Below are positions 18,146 through 26,612 of a stretch of DNA of 64,000 bases, in pieces; within the stretch, counting starts at the first letter, position 1; each line of letters starts with the position of its first letter. Under the pieces are notes generated by a model. The model had not been told where the DNA came from and made no database searches. It saw only the letters and a program-made list of their open reading frames with translations. Where the stretch lies: positions 170,225-234,224 of the forward strand of contig NZ_JAERMK010000001.1 of assembly GCF_016918015.1 (NCBI RefSeq). The letters are read 5' to 3'. The DNA is from Glycomyces sp. YM15. GTDB lineage: Bacteria; Actinomycetota; Actinomycetes; Mycobacteriales; Micromonosporaceae. The translations under genes and the position numbers were made by a program.

Positions 18146-20383
18146 TTACCTGATGTCGATCGTGATCACCGACGGGTCGTGGTCGGAGACCCCGTAGTCG
18201 CCGTAAGCCGGCGCTTCGCCGAACTCGTGGGCGTCGGCCGGGTAGTCCGCGTTGATGTGCGCGGCGACCGCGGACTCGACCTCGCGCAGCAGGCGCGGCG
18301 AGACGAACATCTGGTCGAGGGTCTGCGTCTGCCCCATGAAGGTGTAGGAGTAGGCGGCCTCGGGGTGCTCCGCCACCATGTGGTCGTACATGCTGCACAG
18401 CCCCGAGTCCTCGTAGAGGGCCGCGAGCTGGTCGGACGGGCCGACCCAGTCGCCCGCGATCGTCTGGCCCTCGGCGAACGGGTCGTCCGGACGCGGGAAG
18501 ACGTTGAGGTCGCCGCCCGCGAGGACCTTCGCCCGGCGGTCGTTGTCCAGGATCGCCGAGCTGACGGCGGCCAGGTAATTCGCCTGCTCGGTGCGGTGCA
18601 GCACGCGGTTGTTCGGGCTCGAGGAGAAGTGGTTGTTGATCAGGAAGATCTCCGAGGCCTTGTGGCCGTGCTTGTCCTTGAGGTAGAACTTCGCGACCTG
18701 CGCGGGGCGACTGAACACGTCGAAGCCGTTGCAGGCGTAAACGCCCGAGCTCTTGCACTGGTCGAGGACCTCCTGCGGCAGCGCCGCGTTGAGGGCCTTC
18801 GGGTTCTGCACGTCGGCGTTGATCGCGTCGGCCTCGGTCGGGTACTCGATCTCCGGCTCGGCGCCGAAGACCGGGTCCCAGCTCTTCACCTTCGACAGCC
18901 CGGCCAGCTTGGGCTGGTACAGGAAGCCGGTCATGATGCCGCGCGTGTCGGCCGAGTCGAGGTCGCCCACAGCGGTGTAGGCCGGGCCGCCGTACTCGGC
19001 GATGACGAGCGCGAGCTCCTGGATCGAGTCCGGTGCGCCGTCGCCGCCGGTGTTGGCGTCCCCTGTGTTCACCAGGTCGCACACGAGGCGGTCCACCCCG
19101 AGGTCGGTGTGCTTCGTCCACTCGGGGTTGACCGAGCAGACGTCCTGGGCCTCGCCTTCCTGGGTCATCAGGATCGCGGGGCTGTGCAGGTCGTCCACGA
19201 TCTGACCGGCCTGGCGCCGCAGCTGCTCCTCGTACTCCTCATAGGAGGCCGGGACGTAGTTGAACGGCGGCTTGACGTTCCCTTCCGGGTCCTCGGCGTC
19301 GGTGCAGCCGGCGTTCCCGGCGAAGTCGCAACCCGAGTTCGGGTTGTCGCGGAAGTCGTAGAGGTTCTCGATGTTGTACGAGGCGATCGCGGCCTCGTTC
19401 CGGCCCGCGGGCTCGACCGGCTCGTTCTCGGCCGGTTCGAGGCCGCCTTCGAGCGCGAGGTCGTTCGCGACCTGGATGCCGTACTTCGCGAACGATAGGT
19501 ACACGCCGCCGGTGTTGGCCTCGGTGATGACATCGTAGGTCTTGGCCGGGGCGATGATCGTCTCGTTCGTGCCCTCGGTGGCGCGGATGCCCATGTCGCC
19601 CATGACGAACAGGTAGCCGTTGCCGTCGTCGAAGTTCCCTTCGACCGTGTCGAGCGGGTGCGCGTCGCGGTAGGCGCGGGCGGCGTAGCCGTCCTGCTGG
19701 GCCGCTTCGCTGTCGCCGCGCATCGCCCAGACCTCGCCGCCGCTGGAGTACACGTCGCGACCGGCGGTGACCACCGAATCGGCGGGGACCGTGAGCTGCA
19801 TGCCGAGGTGGCGGCGGAAGTACTCCTTGGACGCGGTCGCATCGTTCGGCGGGTCGACCTCCACCGTCTCGATCTCGGCGAGCGGGTCCAGGCCGGAGGC
19901 GACCACGTCGTAGACGAACGTGGAGCCGCCGCTGAACTGGATGTTCCCGAAGTAGTTGCCGACCACGCCGCGCACGATGATCTCGTCGCCCACGGCGACG
20001 GTCCAGTTCGCGCCGAGCTCGGTCTGCGCGGGCGAGCCGTTGAGGGTCCGCACCGTGGAGTACTTGTTGTTGAAGACGAAGACGCCGTCGGAGGAGAGCG
20101 GGTCGCCGTCCGTCGCGTCGGCCCGCTCCTGCAGGAAGAAGCCCTTATTGCCGTTGGGGTCGAGGGTCTCCTGGGTGACCACGCCCTGCACGTACACGGT
20201 CTGGCCGGCCAGGGGCGAGCTGAAGTCGGTGTCGCCGTTGGCGATCGAGCCCTGGACCTCGCCGATGTTGACGATGTCGACGTCCGCGTGGGCGGAGGAG
20301 GCGAAGGCGAGGCCGGCGGCGCCGACGATGACCGCGCTCGCGGCCGCCGCCGCGAGCCGGGCTCGTCGTCTGAGGGAACGCAC
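18146..20383 (-). CDS. secreted ExeM/NucH-family nuclease
   Basis: 745 residues with a Sec signal peptide (about 1-33, ending SSAHA). Residues about 35-320 contain an OB-fold/lamin-tail-like N-terminal region with VYVQGVVTQ and FFLQERADAT typical of ExeM/NucH nucleases. The C-terminal half (about 335-745) is an endonuclease/exonuclease/phosphatase domain: SYNIENLY, TQEGEAQD, FLINNHFSSS, AGGDLNVFPRP and the terminal VSDHDPSVI supply the metal-binding and catalytic Asn/Glu/Asp/His set. It probably degrades extracellular DNA, which in low-phosphate habitats also yields phosphate. The GTG start has GGAG eight bases upstream. Several paired cysteines (SGCDF, AGCTD, GVYACNG) suit an exported protein. 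Confidence 0.9.
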   Translation of the reverse strand: MRSLRRRARLAAAAASAVIVGAAGLAFASSAHADVDIVNIGEVQGSIANGDTDFSSPLAGQTVYVQGVVTQETLDPNGNKGFFLQERADATDGDPLSSDGVFVFNNKYSTVRTLNGSPAQTELGANWTVAVGDEIIVRGVVGNYFGNIQFSGGSTFVYDVVASGLDPLAEIETVEVDPPNDATASKEYFRRHLGMQLTVPADSVVTAGRDVYSSGGEVWAMRGDSEAAQQDGYAARAYRDAHPLDTVEGNFDDGNGYLFVMGDMGIRATEGTNETIIAPAKTYDVITEANTGGVYLSFAKYGIQVANDLALEGGLEPAENEPVEPAGRNEAAIASYNIENLYDFRDNPNSGCDFAGNAGCTDAEDPEGNVKPPFNYVPASYEEYEEQLRRQAGQIVDDLHSPAILMTQEGEAQDVCSVNPEWTKHTDLGVDRLVCDLVNTGDANTGGDGAPDSIQELALVIAEYGGPAYTAVGDLDSADTRGIMTGFLYQPKLAGLSKVKSWDPVFGAEPEIEYPTEADAINADVQNPKALNAALPQEVLDQCKSSGVYACNGFDVFSRPAQVAKFYLKDKHGHKASEIFLINNHFSSSPNNRVLHRTEQANYLAAVSSAILDNDRRAKVLAGGDLNVFPRPDDPFAEGQTIAGDWVGPSDQLAALYEDSGLCSMYDHMVAEHPEAAYSYTFMGQTQTLDQMFVSPRLLREVESAVAAHINADYPADAHEFGEAPAYGDYGVSDHDPSVITIDIR

Positions 20384-20565
20384 AGGAAGGCTCCAATGCT
20401 GTCGTACGGGACCCCGGCGCGGGGGCGCGCCCGAGGCGAATGATGGGGGCGGTCTTCACTCAACCGCAGCAGCGGGTCGAAAGCAAGGCTTCCGAGTGAA
20501 TTCCTCGTATCATCCCATGTCTAATTCCGGGTTGCAGGCAGGGCGGAACCGGCGGCGCGCCGGAC

Positions 20566-20616
20566 GGGACGGGGGGGGGGGGGCCGGGGGGGGGGGCGCC
20601 CCCCCCCCCCCGTCCC
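20566..20616. repeat. extreme G/C homopolymer hairpin
   Basis: The order is GGGAC, 13 G, CC, 11 G, CG, 13 C, GTCCC. GGGAC plus the 13 G pairs perfectly with the 13 C plus GTCCC, making an 18-bp stem with a 15-base loop. It begins 13 bases downstream of the rhamnogalacturonan-lyase stop, where a transcription terminator would be expected. The G runs could also form a quadruplex on the plus strand. Runs of this length are prone to slippage and to assembly error, so exact lengths are unsafe. Confidence 0.6.
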
Positions 20617-20628
20617 GATCCGACCCGG

Positions 20629-22956
20629 TCAGCCTCGGTAGCAGGGCGTGTAGTAGTCCGGCACTTCGACGTCGGCGAAGTCCATATCGGATCCGAGGTA
20701 GAAGCTCGGGTACTGCGGCTGGTTGTAGGTGGTCTGCTGGTTCGCCACGCCGACCCGGTACTGCGGGTCGTGCATGAGCGTGAACAGCTTGTGGTCGGTC
20801 ACCTCGGTGGAGGTGAAGACACGGATCGCGCTGGAGTCGGCGGTGCGCACCAGCAGCTCCTCGCGCCAGTCCCCGAGCACGTCGGCCACCAGGCCGGGGT
20901 TGCCCTTCGTCCAGTTGTTGGTGAGGGTCCCGGCGGCGTCGAGGACCACGCCGTCCTGGTAGTCCCGGATCGTCGTGAACTCGTCCGAGGTGGTGGACTG
21001 GCCGTGCACGAGCTGGGTCGTCAGGTCGGCGTCCCAGCGGATGCTCATGTTGGTGCCGGGCGTCGGCCCCTCGATCGGCTCGCCGGTCGCGGTGAACAGG
21101 CCCTCGGGTTCACCGGCCTCGTTGGGAGGCAAGGAGGCCCACGCCTCGAAGCCGGGAATCGCGGGGTCGATGTCGCCGACCATGCCGCGGCCGGTGTCGC
21201 GGCCGGTGTAGCCGCCCCACAGGACCTCGCCGGTCTCGGCGTCGCGCATCGCGTACCCGTACGGTGCCCACGCGCCGCCCTCGAAGACCGAGAAGATCTC
21301 CAGGCCCTCACGGTTCGGGTCGAAGTCGCCCACGTGCTCGGCGTCGCCGTGGCCGAGCTTCGCGAGCGTGCCCGGGTTGTTGCCGTTCGGCGGCATCGTC
21401 GCGTACGAGGAGTAGAGCAGCGAGCCGTCGTCGTCGAGGGTCGCGGCCCCGTAGACGATCTCCTGCTTGCCGTCGCCGTCCACATCGGCCGTGCTGAGCG
21501 AGTGGTCCCCCTGCGTGGTCAGCGTGCCCCACTCGGGGTCGGGTCCTTCGACGCCGTGCGGGCCGTCGTTGAACGGGTTGGACATCGGGGCATGGCCGGA
21601 ATCGGCCTGCCAACGCTGCTCCAGGTGCTCGCCGTCCCAGTCGATCGCGGTGATGGTCGTGCGCGTGTAGTAGCCGCGGGCGAAGATCGCCGATGGGCGC
21701 TTGCCGTCGAGATAGGCGACGCCCGAGAGGAACCGGTCGACGCGGTTGCCCGGTTCGATGCGGGACATGGCGTAGTCGCCCCATTCGAGGCCGTCGTCGC
21801 CGCGGGAGACCGGGAAGTCGACGGTGTCCATCTCGAGGCCGGTCTTCCCGTTGAACACGGTCAGGTACTCCGGTCCGGAGAGGACGAACCCGGCGAAGTT
21901 CCGCAGCTGGTTCCTGGTGGAGCGTGCGGGCGCGTAGACGTCGATGAAGTGGTCGGCGAGTGTTTCGGCGTCGGCTTGCGAGAGCGGGTAGGCGAAGTCG
22001 AACTGGTCGTCGGCGCCGAGGGCGGCCTCGATGGTCGCGGGCCAGTCGCCGTTGACGACCTCGGGGTGCTCGTGCCAGCCCATGAACATCTGCACGAGGT
22101 GGTCGTAATAGCCCTCGGCCGAGAGCCGGTAGTCGTCCTGGTGCGTGACGCCCGCCGCCACATCGTCCTCGGGAAGCGTGATGTAGCGTTCCTCGCCGTC
22201 CTCCACATACGAGGTCGACTTGGTGCCCGGGGCGGTCTTCAGCATCACCTCGGAGATGCCGTCGCCGTCGAAGTCGTAGACGTCGAACTGCGTGTAGTGG
22301 GCGCCGGCCCGGATGTTCACTCCGGGCTCGATGCGCCAGAGCAGCTCGCCTTCCTGGGTGTAGGCGTCGAGGTAGACGGGTCCGGTGTAGCCGACCTGCG
22401 AGACGTCCTTCGAGTTCGAGGGGTCCCACTTGACGACGTACTCGTAGTCCCCGTCGCCGTCGAGGTCGCCGGGGCTGATGTCGTTGGCCCGGTAGGTGTA
22501 GGCCTCCCCGGCGGGCGTGACGCCGTCGGCGGGCTTCTGCATCGGGATGTCCAGGTAGCCCTCGGACCAGGGGGTCACGGTGTCGGAGACGTCGACGGGC
22601 CAGCCGCGCTTGACGGCGACGACCTTGTACTCGGAGTCGGCGTCGCCCTTCTCGTCGAGGAAGTTGGTGGAGTCGGAGACGGTGGCGATCTTGCGGCCGT
22701 CGCGGTAGACCTTGAAGGTCGCGCCGGTCAGACCTGAATCGTTATAACCGGTCACCTCGTCGGCGAGCAGCCGCCAGCTGAGGAAGACGCCGTCGCCGGT
22801 CACGGCCGCGATGAGGCCGCGATCGAGCCGTTCGAGCTGGATGTCGTCGTGGCGGCCGCCGCCGTGCGACTGCGCGGAGGCGGTGATCCCGGCACCGGCC
22901 AGCGCGCCGACCAGCGACACTGCGACGACCTTGCGGAACATGGTGGGAGGACTCAT
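20629..22956 (-). CDS. secreted rhamnogalacturonan endolyase (PL11)
   Basis: The start is the ATG at 22956 with GAGGAG 9-14 bases upstream. The 775-residue product has a Sec signal (FRKVVAVSLVGALAGAGITASA). The sequence carries PL11 features: N-terminal LERLDRGLIAAVTGDGVFLSWRL, a series of Asp-rich calcium loops typical of the eight-bladed propeller (SPGDLDGDGDYEYVVKWDP, VYDFDGDGISEVMLKTAPG, STADVDGDGKQEIVYGAA, GDFDPNREG) and the C-terminal LVADVLGDWREELLVRT and YRVGVANQQTTYNQPQYPSFYLG. PL11 enzymes cleave the rhamnose-galacturonate bond of pectin rhamnogalacturonan I by beta-elimination. It has no sugar transporter alongside. A LacI-type half-palindrome lies upstream. Confidence 0.93.
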   Translation of the reverse strand: MSPPTMFRKVVAVSLVGALAGAGITASAQSHGGGRHDDIQLERLDRGLIAAVTGDGVFLSWRLLADEVTGYNDSGLTGATFKVYRDGRKIATVSDSTNFLDEKGDADSEYKVVAVKRGWPVDVSDTVTPWSEGYLDIPMQKPADGVTPAGEAYTYRANDISPGDLDGDGDYEYVVKWDPSNSKDVSQVGYTGPVYLDAYTQEGELLWRIEPGVNIRAGAHYTQFDVYDFDGDGISEVMLKTAPGTKSTSYVEDGEERYITLPEDDVAAGVTHQDDYRLSAEGYYDHLVQMFMGWHEHPEVVNGDWPATIEAALGADDQFDFAYPLSQADAETLADHFIDVYAPARSTRNQLRNFAGFVLSGPEYLTVFNGKTGLEMDTVDFPVSRGDDGLEWGDYAMSRIEPGNRVDRFLSGVAYLDGKRPSAIFARGYYTRTTITAIDWDGEHLEQRWQADSGHAPMSNPFNDGPHGVEGPDPEWGTLTTQGDHSLSTADVDGDGKQEIVYGAATLDDDGSLLYSSYATMPPNGNNPGTLAKLGHGDAEHVGDFDPNREGLEIFSVFEGGAWAPYGYAMRDAETGEVLWGGYTGRDTGRGMVGDIDPAIPGFEAWASLPPNEAGEPEGLFTATGEPIEGPTPGTNMSIRWDADLTTQLVHGQSTTSDEFTTIRDYQDGVVLDAAGTLTNNWTKGNPGLVADVLGDWREELLVRTADSSAIRVFTSTEVTDHKLFTLMHDPQYRVGVANQQTTYNQPQYPSFYLGSDMDFADVEVPDYYTPCYRG

Positions 22957-23032
22957 GGAAGGGGCTCCTCGAAAACGCACGAGGCCTGCGAAAACGCGTC
23001 TGAGTCTTGGAGGGGACGCGCCCAGACCTCAA

Positions 23033-23046
23033 TTGAAACGATTTAA
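23033..23046 (-). promoter_or_regulatory. LacI/GalR-type operator candidate upstream of PL11 lyase
   Basis: TTGAAACGATTTAA is an imperfect palindrome around a central CG, as in many LacI-family operators (TGAAACG-type half sites). It lies 77 bases before the lyase start codon in an otherwise GC-rich gap. No LacI gene is next to it. Confidence 0.45.
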
Positions 23047-23177
23047 CGCATCGAAGACTATCGACCCCACCTCCCCCCTGTCAAGCGCTTCCCAACCACC
23101 CGCCTGTGACCGCAGGTACGCCGGACCCCCCACATGACTCCCCCGCAACGGACTCCGGTACAGTTCTACCTCGTCCC

Positions 23178-23249
23178 GGTCGATTAGCTCAGCGGGAGAG
23201 CACTCGCTTCACACGCGAGGGGTCACTGGTTCGATCCCAGTATCGACCA
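23178..23249 (+). tRNA. tRNA-Val (anticodon CAC)
   Basis: A 72-base cloverleaf: acceptor GGTCGAT pairs with ATCGACC, D arm GCTC/GAGC, anticodon arm CTCGC-TTCACAC-GCGAG with anticodon CAC, and T arm ACTGG-TTCGATC-CCAGT. CCA is not encoded. A CAC anticodon reads the GTG valine codon, which is frequent here. Confidence 0.95.
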
Positions 23250-23255
23250 CTTGTG

Positions 23256-23291
23256 CCCGCCTGTGACTGGCTGCGACCGGCCACAGGCGGG
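23256..23291 (+). terminator. hairpin terminator after tRNA-Val
   Basis: CCCGCCTGTG pairs with CACAGGCGGG (10 bp) around a 16-base loop starting seven bases after the tRNA, a position and strength that suit a terminator. Confidence 0.65.
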
Positions 23292-23391
23292 TATCCGGTC
23301 CTACCTTCGTGCGCTGTCGGTGAGGGGCTTCACATCGCGGGCGTCGAATCAGGGTTGCAGTTGACGCAACGTCAGCCGCGAAGATCAGAGC

Positions 23392-23753
23392 ATGACCGAG
23401 TACATCAGTCCCGTTCCCACGCCAGTCTCAGAGGCGAAGGCCCCCGAGATCTACCGTGAGATCTACGGGATGCCGATGTTCCTCAGGATCCCCGCTGTCG
23501 CGAGCTCGACCAGATCGCCGAGCGGTGCCGGAAACTCGCGCCCGACAACGTCGATGGCTCTACCGAGCGGCCGTGGAACTCGATTGAGCTGACGGTAACC
23601 ACGCCCGAGAACATCCGGGTTGTCATGACCGCCGCCAAGCCGTTCAAACCGGACAGTCACCCAGCGCGAGAGATGCGGGAATCGGGCTTCGACCTGGCGG
23701 GGCTGAGGACCGACCTCGCTCCGTCACCCCGTCGGGTCCTTGCGACCAATTGA
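23392..23753 (+). pseudogene. decayed VOC/glyoxalase-like gene
   Basis: The start region reads MTEYISPVPTPVSEAKAP then IYREIYGMPMF, nearly identical to the intact gene at 51684-52172 (MSEYITPVPTPAYDAKAP, REIYGMPMF). After about 34 codons the frame must shift (near 23499) to recover the C-terminal part ELDQIAERC, NSIELTVTTPENIRVVMTAA, which aligns with DEIAEACER and SIELTVSTPEGIRVVMTAA of the intact copy, ending at the TGA at 23751-23753. The central part, roughly 60 residues including one half of the metal-binding fold, is deleted. It is therefore a broken paralogue and not a short gene. Confidence 0.82.
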
Positions 23754-23989
23754 AGGCCAACCCGCGACTCCACCGCCCGCAACCGAGGCCGATGGAACGC
23801 CCACACCACACCGGACCCCTCGTGGGAAGACCGAGCTCTGCGCCGCGAGTACCCGTCATTGTCAGCTATCCGACTGATAATCGAATCAGGTGCACTGCAA
23901 CAAATCATGATGAATATGCCGGTTTGCGAGCTTGTCGGGACTCTGTACGATCGTCGGAGATTCAGCCCTGATATGTGGAGCCCCGCTTA

Positions 23990-24625
23990 ATGTCAGACCT
24001 CACGCGACCTCGCCGAGCCCCCGAACAACGATCGCCGCGTCGCTCCTTGCGGCGACCTCTCCTCGGAGCCGCCGCAGCACTGGCAGCCTTCGGCCTGGTG
24101 GCGCTCCTGGTCGCCCGCCCTTGGGAGTCCGAAGGCAGGGAACTCGGCGAATTCGCGGGCTTCACGGACGCGACCTGCGAGGCGTTCGACCTCTCCTACC
24201 TCGAGTCGGCTTTCGGTTCGGAACACGACCCGCAGCAGGATGACATCTTCTCGATGAACGGTGAAGACGACGTATTCGCGCTGATGTGCGACTTCCATAC
24301 CTTTGGTCTCGATCAAGTGACTGTCCATGTCAATGGCGGGCGCGATCCCGACGGAGGAATGGCGCTGCTGCAACTGTTCCGCCAGACCGCCGAAGCGGAC
24401 CCTGACTACCGCGTCTCCGACCTCGACGGACTCGGCGACGCGGGGTATCGAAGCGCCTATGAACACGAGGGCGCCGAGAAGATCATGTACCACTTCGTGC
24501 AGGGTCGGCTTGAAGTCTCGATCAACAGCGATGTCGGTCCCGACCCCGGCGATGTCGAAGCCGTCGACGCCCTGCTTACCGAGATCGCGGAGCAGGCGCT
24601 GATCCTCTTCGCCAGTGAGACCTGA
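23990..24625 (+). CDS. membrane-anchored small exported protein, unknown function
   Basis: The ATG at 23990 (GGAG about ten bases upstream) gives 211 residues: a basic, Pro/Arg-rich cytosolic segment, one membrane helix (about 28-48, LLGAAAALAAFGLVALLVA) and an external acidic domain. That domain has two cysteines (ATCEAFD, LMCDFH), the segment LDGLGDAGYRSAYE and a C-terminal EAVDALLTEIAEQAL. The overall plan resembles the many actinobacterial DUF3558-like or sensor-type exported proteins, but I cannot assign a family. It is flanked by decayed genes and looks intact. Confidence 0.7.
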   Translation: MSDLTRPRRAPEQRSPRRSLRRPLLGAAAALAAFGLVALLVARPWESEGRELGEFAGFTDATCEAFDLSYLESAFGSEHDPQQDDIFSMNGEDDVFALMCDFHTFGLDQVTVHVNGGRDPDGGMALLQLFRQTAEADPDYRVSDLDGLGDAGYRSAYEHEGAEKIMYHFVQGRLEVSINSDVGPDPGDVEAVDALLTEIAEQALILFASET

Positions 24626-24776
24626 ACCCGGGCAACGTCACTGAGATTGGAGTATTCGGCGATGGCAGATCAGCCTTCCCTCGACATCGCGCATTTCAGG
24701 CTGCAGCATGCATCCCGGTTGGCGGGAGACTGCCCTACGGTCTTCAGCGTGCCCGTCCCCACCAAGGGGGGGAAGC

Positions 24777-24930
24777 TCCGGTGCGGTCGTCTTGTTCGGC
24801 GACCAGGTCGGAGTCCGCTCCGACCAGCTCGCCGGGCGGACATGGGGCCGCAAGGGGCAGACCCCGACCGTGGCCAGGTCCGGGAACCGGTTCGGGCCTA
24901 GTCTCGGATCAATAGCTGCTCCTCGTCTTC
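24777..24930 (+). pseudogene. IS630-type transposase relict
   Basis: In one plus-strand frame the residues VVLFGDQVGVRSDQLAG, TWGRKGQTPTV and SGNRFGPSLGS follow each other. This is the DDE-domain segment of IS630-family transposases, where the usual wording is DE-GVRSD-HAGTTW and G-TPVV. About 50 codons survive, without start, N-terminal helix-turn-helix or C-terminal Glu region. No terminal inverted repeats were found. The flanking stretch (24626-25051) contains no other gene I can support. Confidence 0.6.
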
Positions 24931-25051
24931 ACCCGCACACCCGAACCGAGCCGACAGCGGAGCTTCAATCACCAGTCAACTGGGGCAGAACACGCTGGAA
25001 CACAAACCCGAAAGTCGGCCCAGCGGGCCGCCGGTGTGGTGCCGCGCGTGG

Positions 25052-26233
25052 TCACAGCCGTCGGTACTCGTTGAGGAACGGGCATTCGAAGGGGTCGCGG
25101 GCGGCGAGGCCGACCTCGTTGAGATAGGCGATGACGATGCCGTAGGAGCGGATCAGGGTGGTCTCGGTGTAGGGCACGCCGGTCGTGCGGCAGTGCTCCA
25201 TGACAATCTTGCGCGCCTTGGCGAGCCTGGGTCGGGGCATGCTGGGGAACAGGTGGTGTTCGACCTGATAGTTCAGACCGCCCATGAGGACGGTCGCCCA
25301 CCAGCCGCCGGAGACGTTGCGGGAGGTCAGGACCTGCTTGCTGAAGAAGTCGAGCTTCGAGTCCCTGCGAACCACGGGCATGCCCTTGTGGTTGGGGGCG
25401 AATGAAGCACCCATGTAGAGCCCGAACACCGCCAGCTGCACCCCGGTGAAAGCGAGGGCGAGCCCGAGCGGCAGAATCAGAAACACCACGGTCGGGAAGA
25501 TCGCGAAGCGCGCCGTCAACGAGGCCAGTTCGATCCAGCGGTCCTTGACCGGTTCCCGCGACAACAAGTGCCGCAAGCTGAGGAAGTGCAGGTTGACGCC
25601 TTCCAGCGTCAGCAGCGGAAAGAACAGCCAGCCTTGGCTGCCGGTGATGAACCGCCGCAGTCCGGTCGATGCGGCGGCATCCTCTTCGAGGAACGAGATC
25701 GTGTCCACGTCGATGTCGGGATCGCGGCCGACCCGGTTCGGGTTCGCGTGGTGGCGCGAATGCTTGCTGTCCCACCAGGAATAGCTCATCCCAGCGATGG
25801 CGCCGAGCACCTGCGCGAGGCGGTCGTTGACGGGGCCGCGGCTGAGGATCTGGCGGTGGGCGGCCTCGTGCGCGAGGAACGCGGTCTGGGTGAGCAGAAT
25901 GCCGAGCGCTCCGGCGACCAGAAGCTGGAACCAGCTGTCGCCGAGCAGGATCATGGCGGTCGCGCAGGCGGCGTATCCAATGGCGATGGCGGCGGCGACC
26001 AGGCCGTAGAACCAGGGGGCACGTCGCAGGAGTCCGGCGTCGCGGACGGCTTGGGCGACTTCGGTGTAGGCCCGAATCGAGGGAGGGGTCGCTGCTCCGG
26101 GAGGACGGGGCGGCGGAGTGGTGAGGGAGGGAGCCGGTGTTGGTGCGGGGGCGAGCGTAGCGATTGCGGTCCTTCTGTTCTGGTGCGGTCCCAGCAGCGT
26201 GCTGGGAAGGGGTCGAGCAGGCGCGACGCCCAC
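25052..26233 (-). CDS. membrane fatty-acid desaturase (acyl-CoA/acyl-lipid type)
   Basis: About 390 residues. Three histidine boxes are present: HEAAH, HSRHH (in WWDSKHSRHHANPN) and QVEHH (in GGLNYQVEHHLFPS), which bind the di-iron centre of FADS-superfamily desaturases. Four membrane helices surround them. The layout is that of actinobacterial DesA3/delta-6-like front-end desaturases, but without a fused cytochrome b5, so electrons must come from a separate ferredoxin or flavoprotein. The start is uncertain: GTG at 26233 gives an unusual Pro/Ala/Thr-rich N-terminus of about 45 residues and has no clear ribosome site. A cold-shock gene lies directly upstream on the same strand, which fits a membrane-fluidity role. 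Confidence 0.87.
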   Translation of the reverse strand: MGVAPARPLPSTLLGPHQNRRTAIATLAPAPTPAPSLTTPPPRPPGAATPPSIRAYTEVAQAVRDAGLLRRAPWFYGLVAAAIAIGYAACATAMILLGDSWFQLLVAGALGILLTQTAFLAHEAAHRQILSRGPVNDRLAQVLGAIAGMSYSWWDSKHSRHHANPNRVGRDPDIDVDTISFLEEDAAASTGLRRFITGSQGWLFFPLLTLEGVNLHFLSLRHLLSREPVKDRWIELASLTARFAIFPTVVFLILPLGLALAFTGVQLAVFGLYMGASFAPNHKGMPVVRRDSKLDFFSKQVLTSRNVSGGWWATVLMGGLNYQVEHHLFPSMPRPRLAKARKIVMEHCRTTGVPYTETTLIRSYGIVIAYLNEVGLAARDPFECPFLNEYRRL

Positions 26234-26289
26234 CGAGAGGGTCGGGTGGAAGCGGCGGACAATTCGCCGCTTCGACCGTCACGGTTCGA

Positions 26290-26493
26290 TCAGAGCGAAC
26301 GAATGTTCGCGGCCTGCATGCCCTTCTGGCCCCGTTCGACGTCGAATTCGACGTGCTGGTCCTCTTCGAGGTTCCGGTGCCCGCCACCGCTGATCGCCGA
26401 GAAGTGCGCGAACACGTCTCCAGAGCCGTCGTCGGGGGCGATGAACCCGAAGCCCTTGTCAGCGTTGAACCATTTCACGACGCCAGTAGCCAT
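26290..26493 (-). CDS. cspA: cold-shock protein (CspA family)
   Basis: 67 residues covering one cold-shock domain. The RNP1 motif KGFGFI and RNP2 motif VFAHF are intact, with the usual start [14 protein letters not shown]. These proteins bind single-stranded RNA/DNA and melt secondary structure. GAAGGAG lies 9-15 bases before the ATG. It is 56 bp upstream of the desaturase on the same strand. Confidence 0.95.
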   Translation of the reverse strand: MATGVVKWFNADKGFGFIAPDDGSGDVFAHFSAISGGGHRNLEEDQHVEFDVERGQKGMQAANIRSL

Positions 26494-26612
26494 GTCGTGT
26501 CTCCTTCATTGTGATGGACCGCGAGGCGGCCTCTGAGAGCGTCGGCGGTGCCGACGCCAGGTCATGGTGCTCAGGTATGGGAACCGGCGAGGTGTTCGCC
26601 GGACGCGATCAG

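Noticed and set aside
16965-19121. Minus-strand frame of about 700 codons across binding protein 2 and the nuclease
   Set aside because: It has no signature of its own and crosses two well-supported genes in other frames.
20770-22737. Plus-strand frame opposite the PL11 lyase
   Set aside because: Valine/glycine/arginine shadow of the Asp-rich lyase; no ribosome site.
24662-24901. Short frame starting MADQPSLDIAHF after the unknown exported gene
   Set aside because: GGAG is 11 bases away, the frame soon becomes Arg-rich, and the transposase relict in another frame explains the same bases better.
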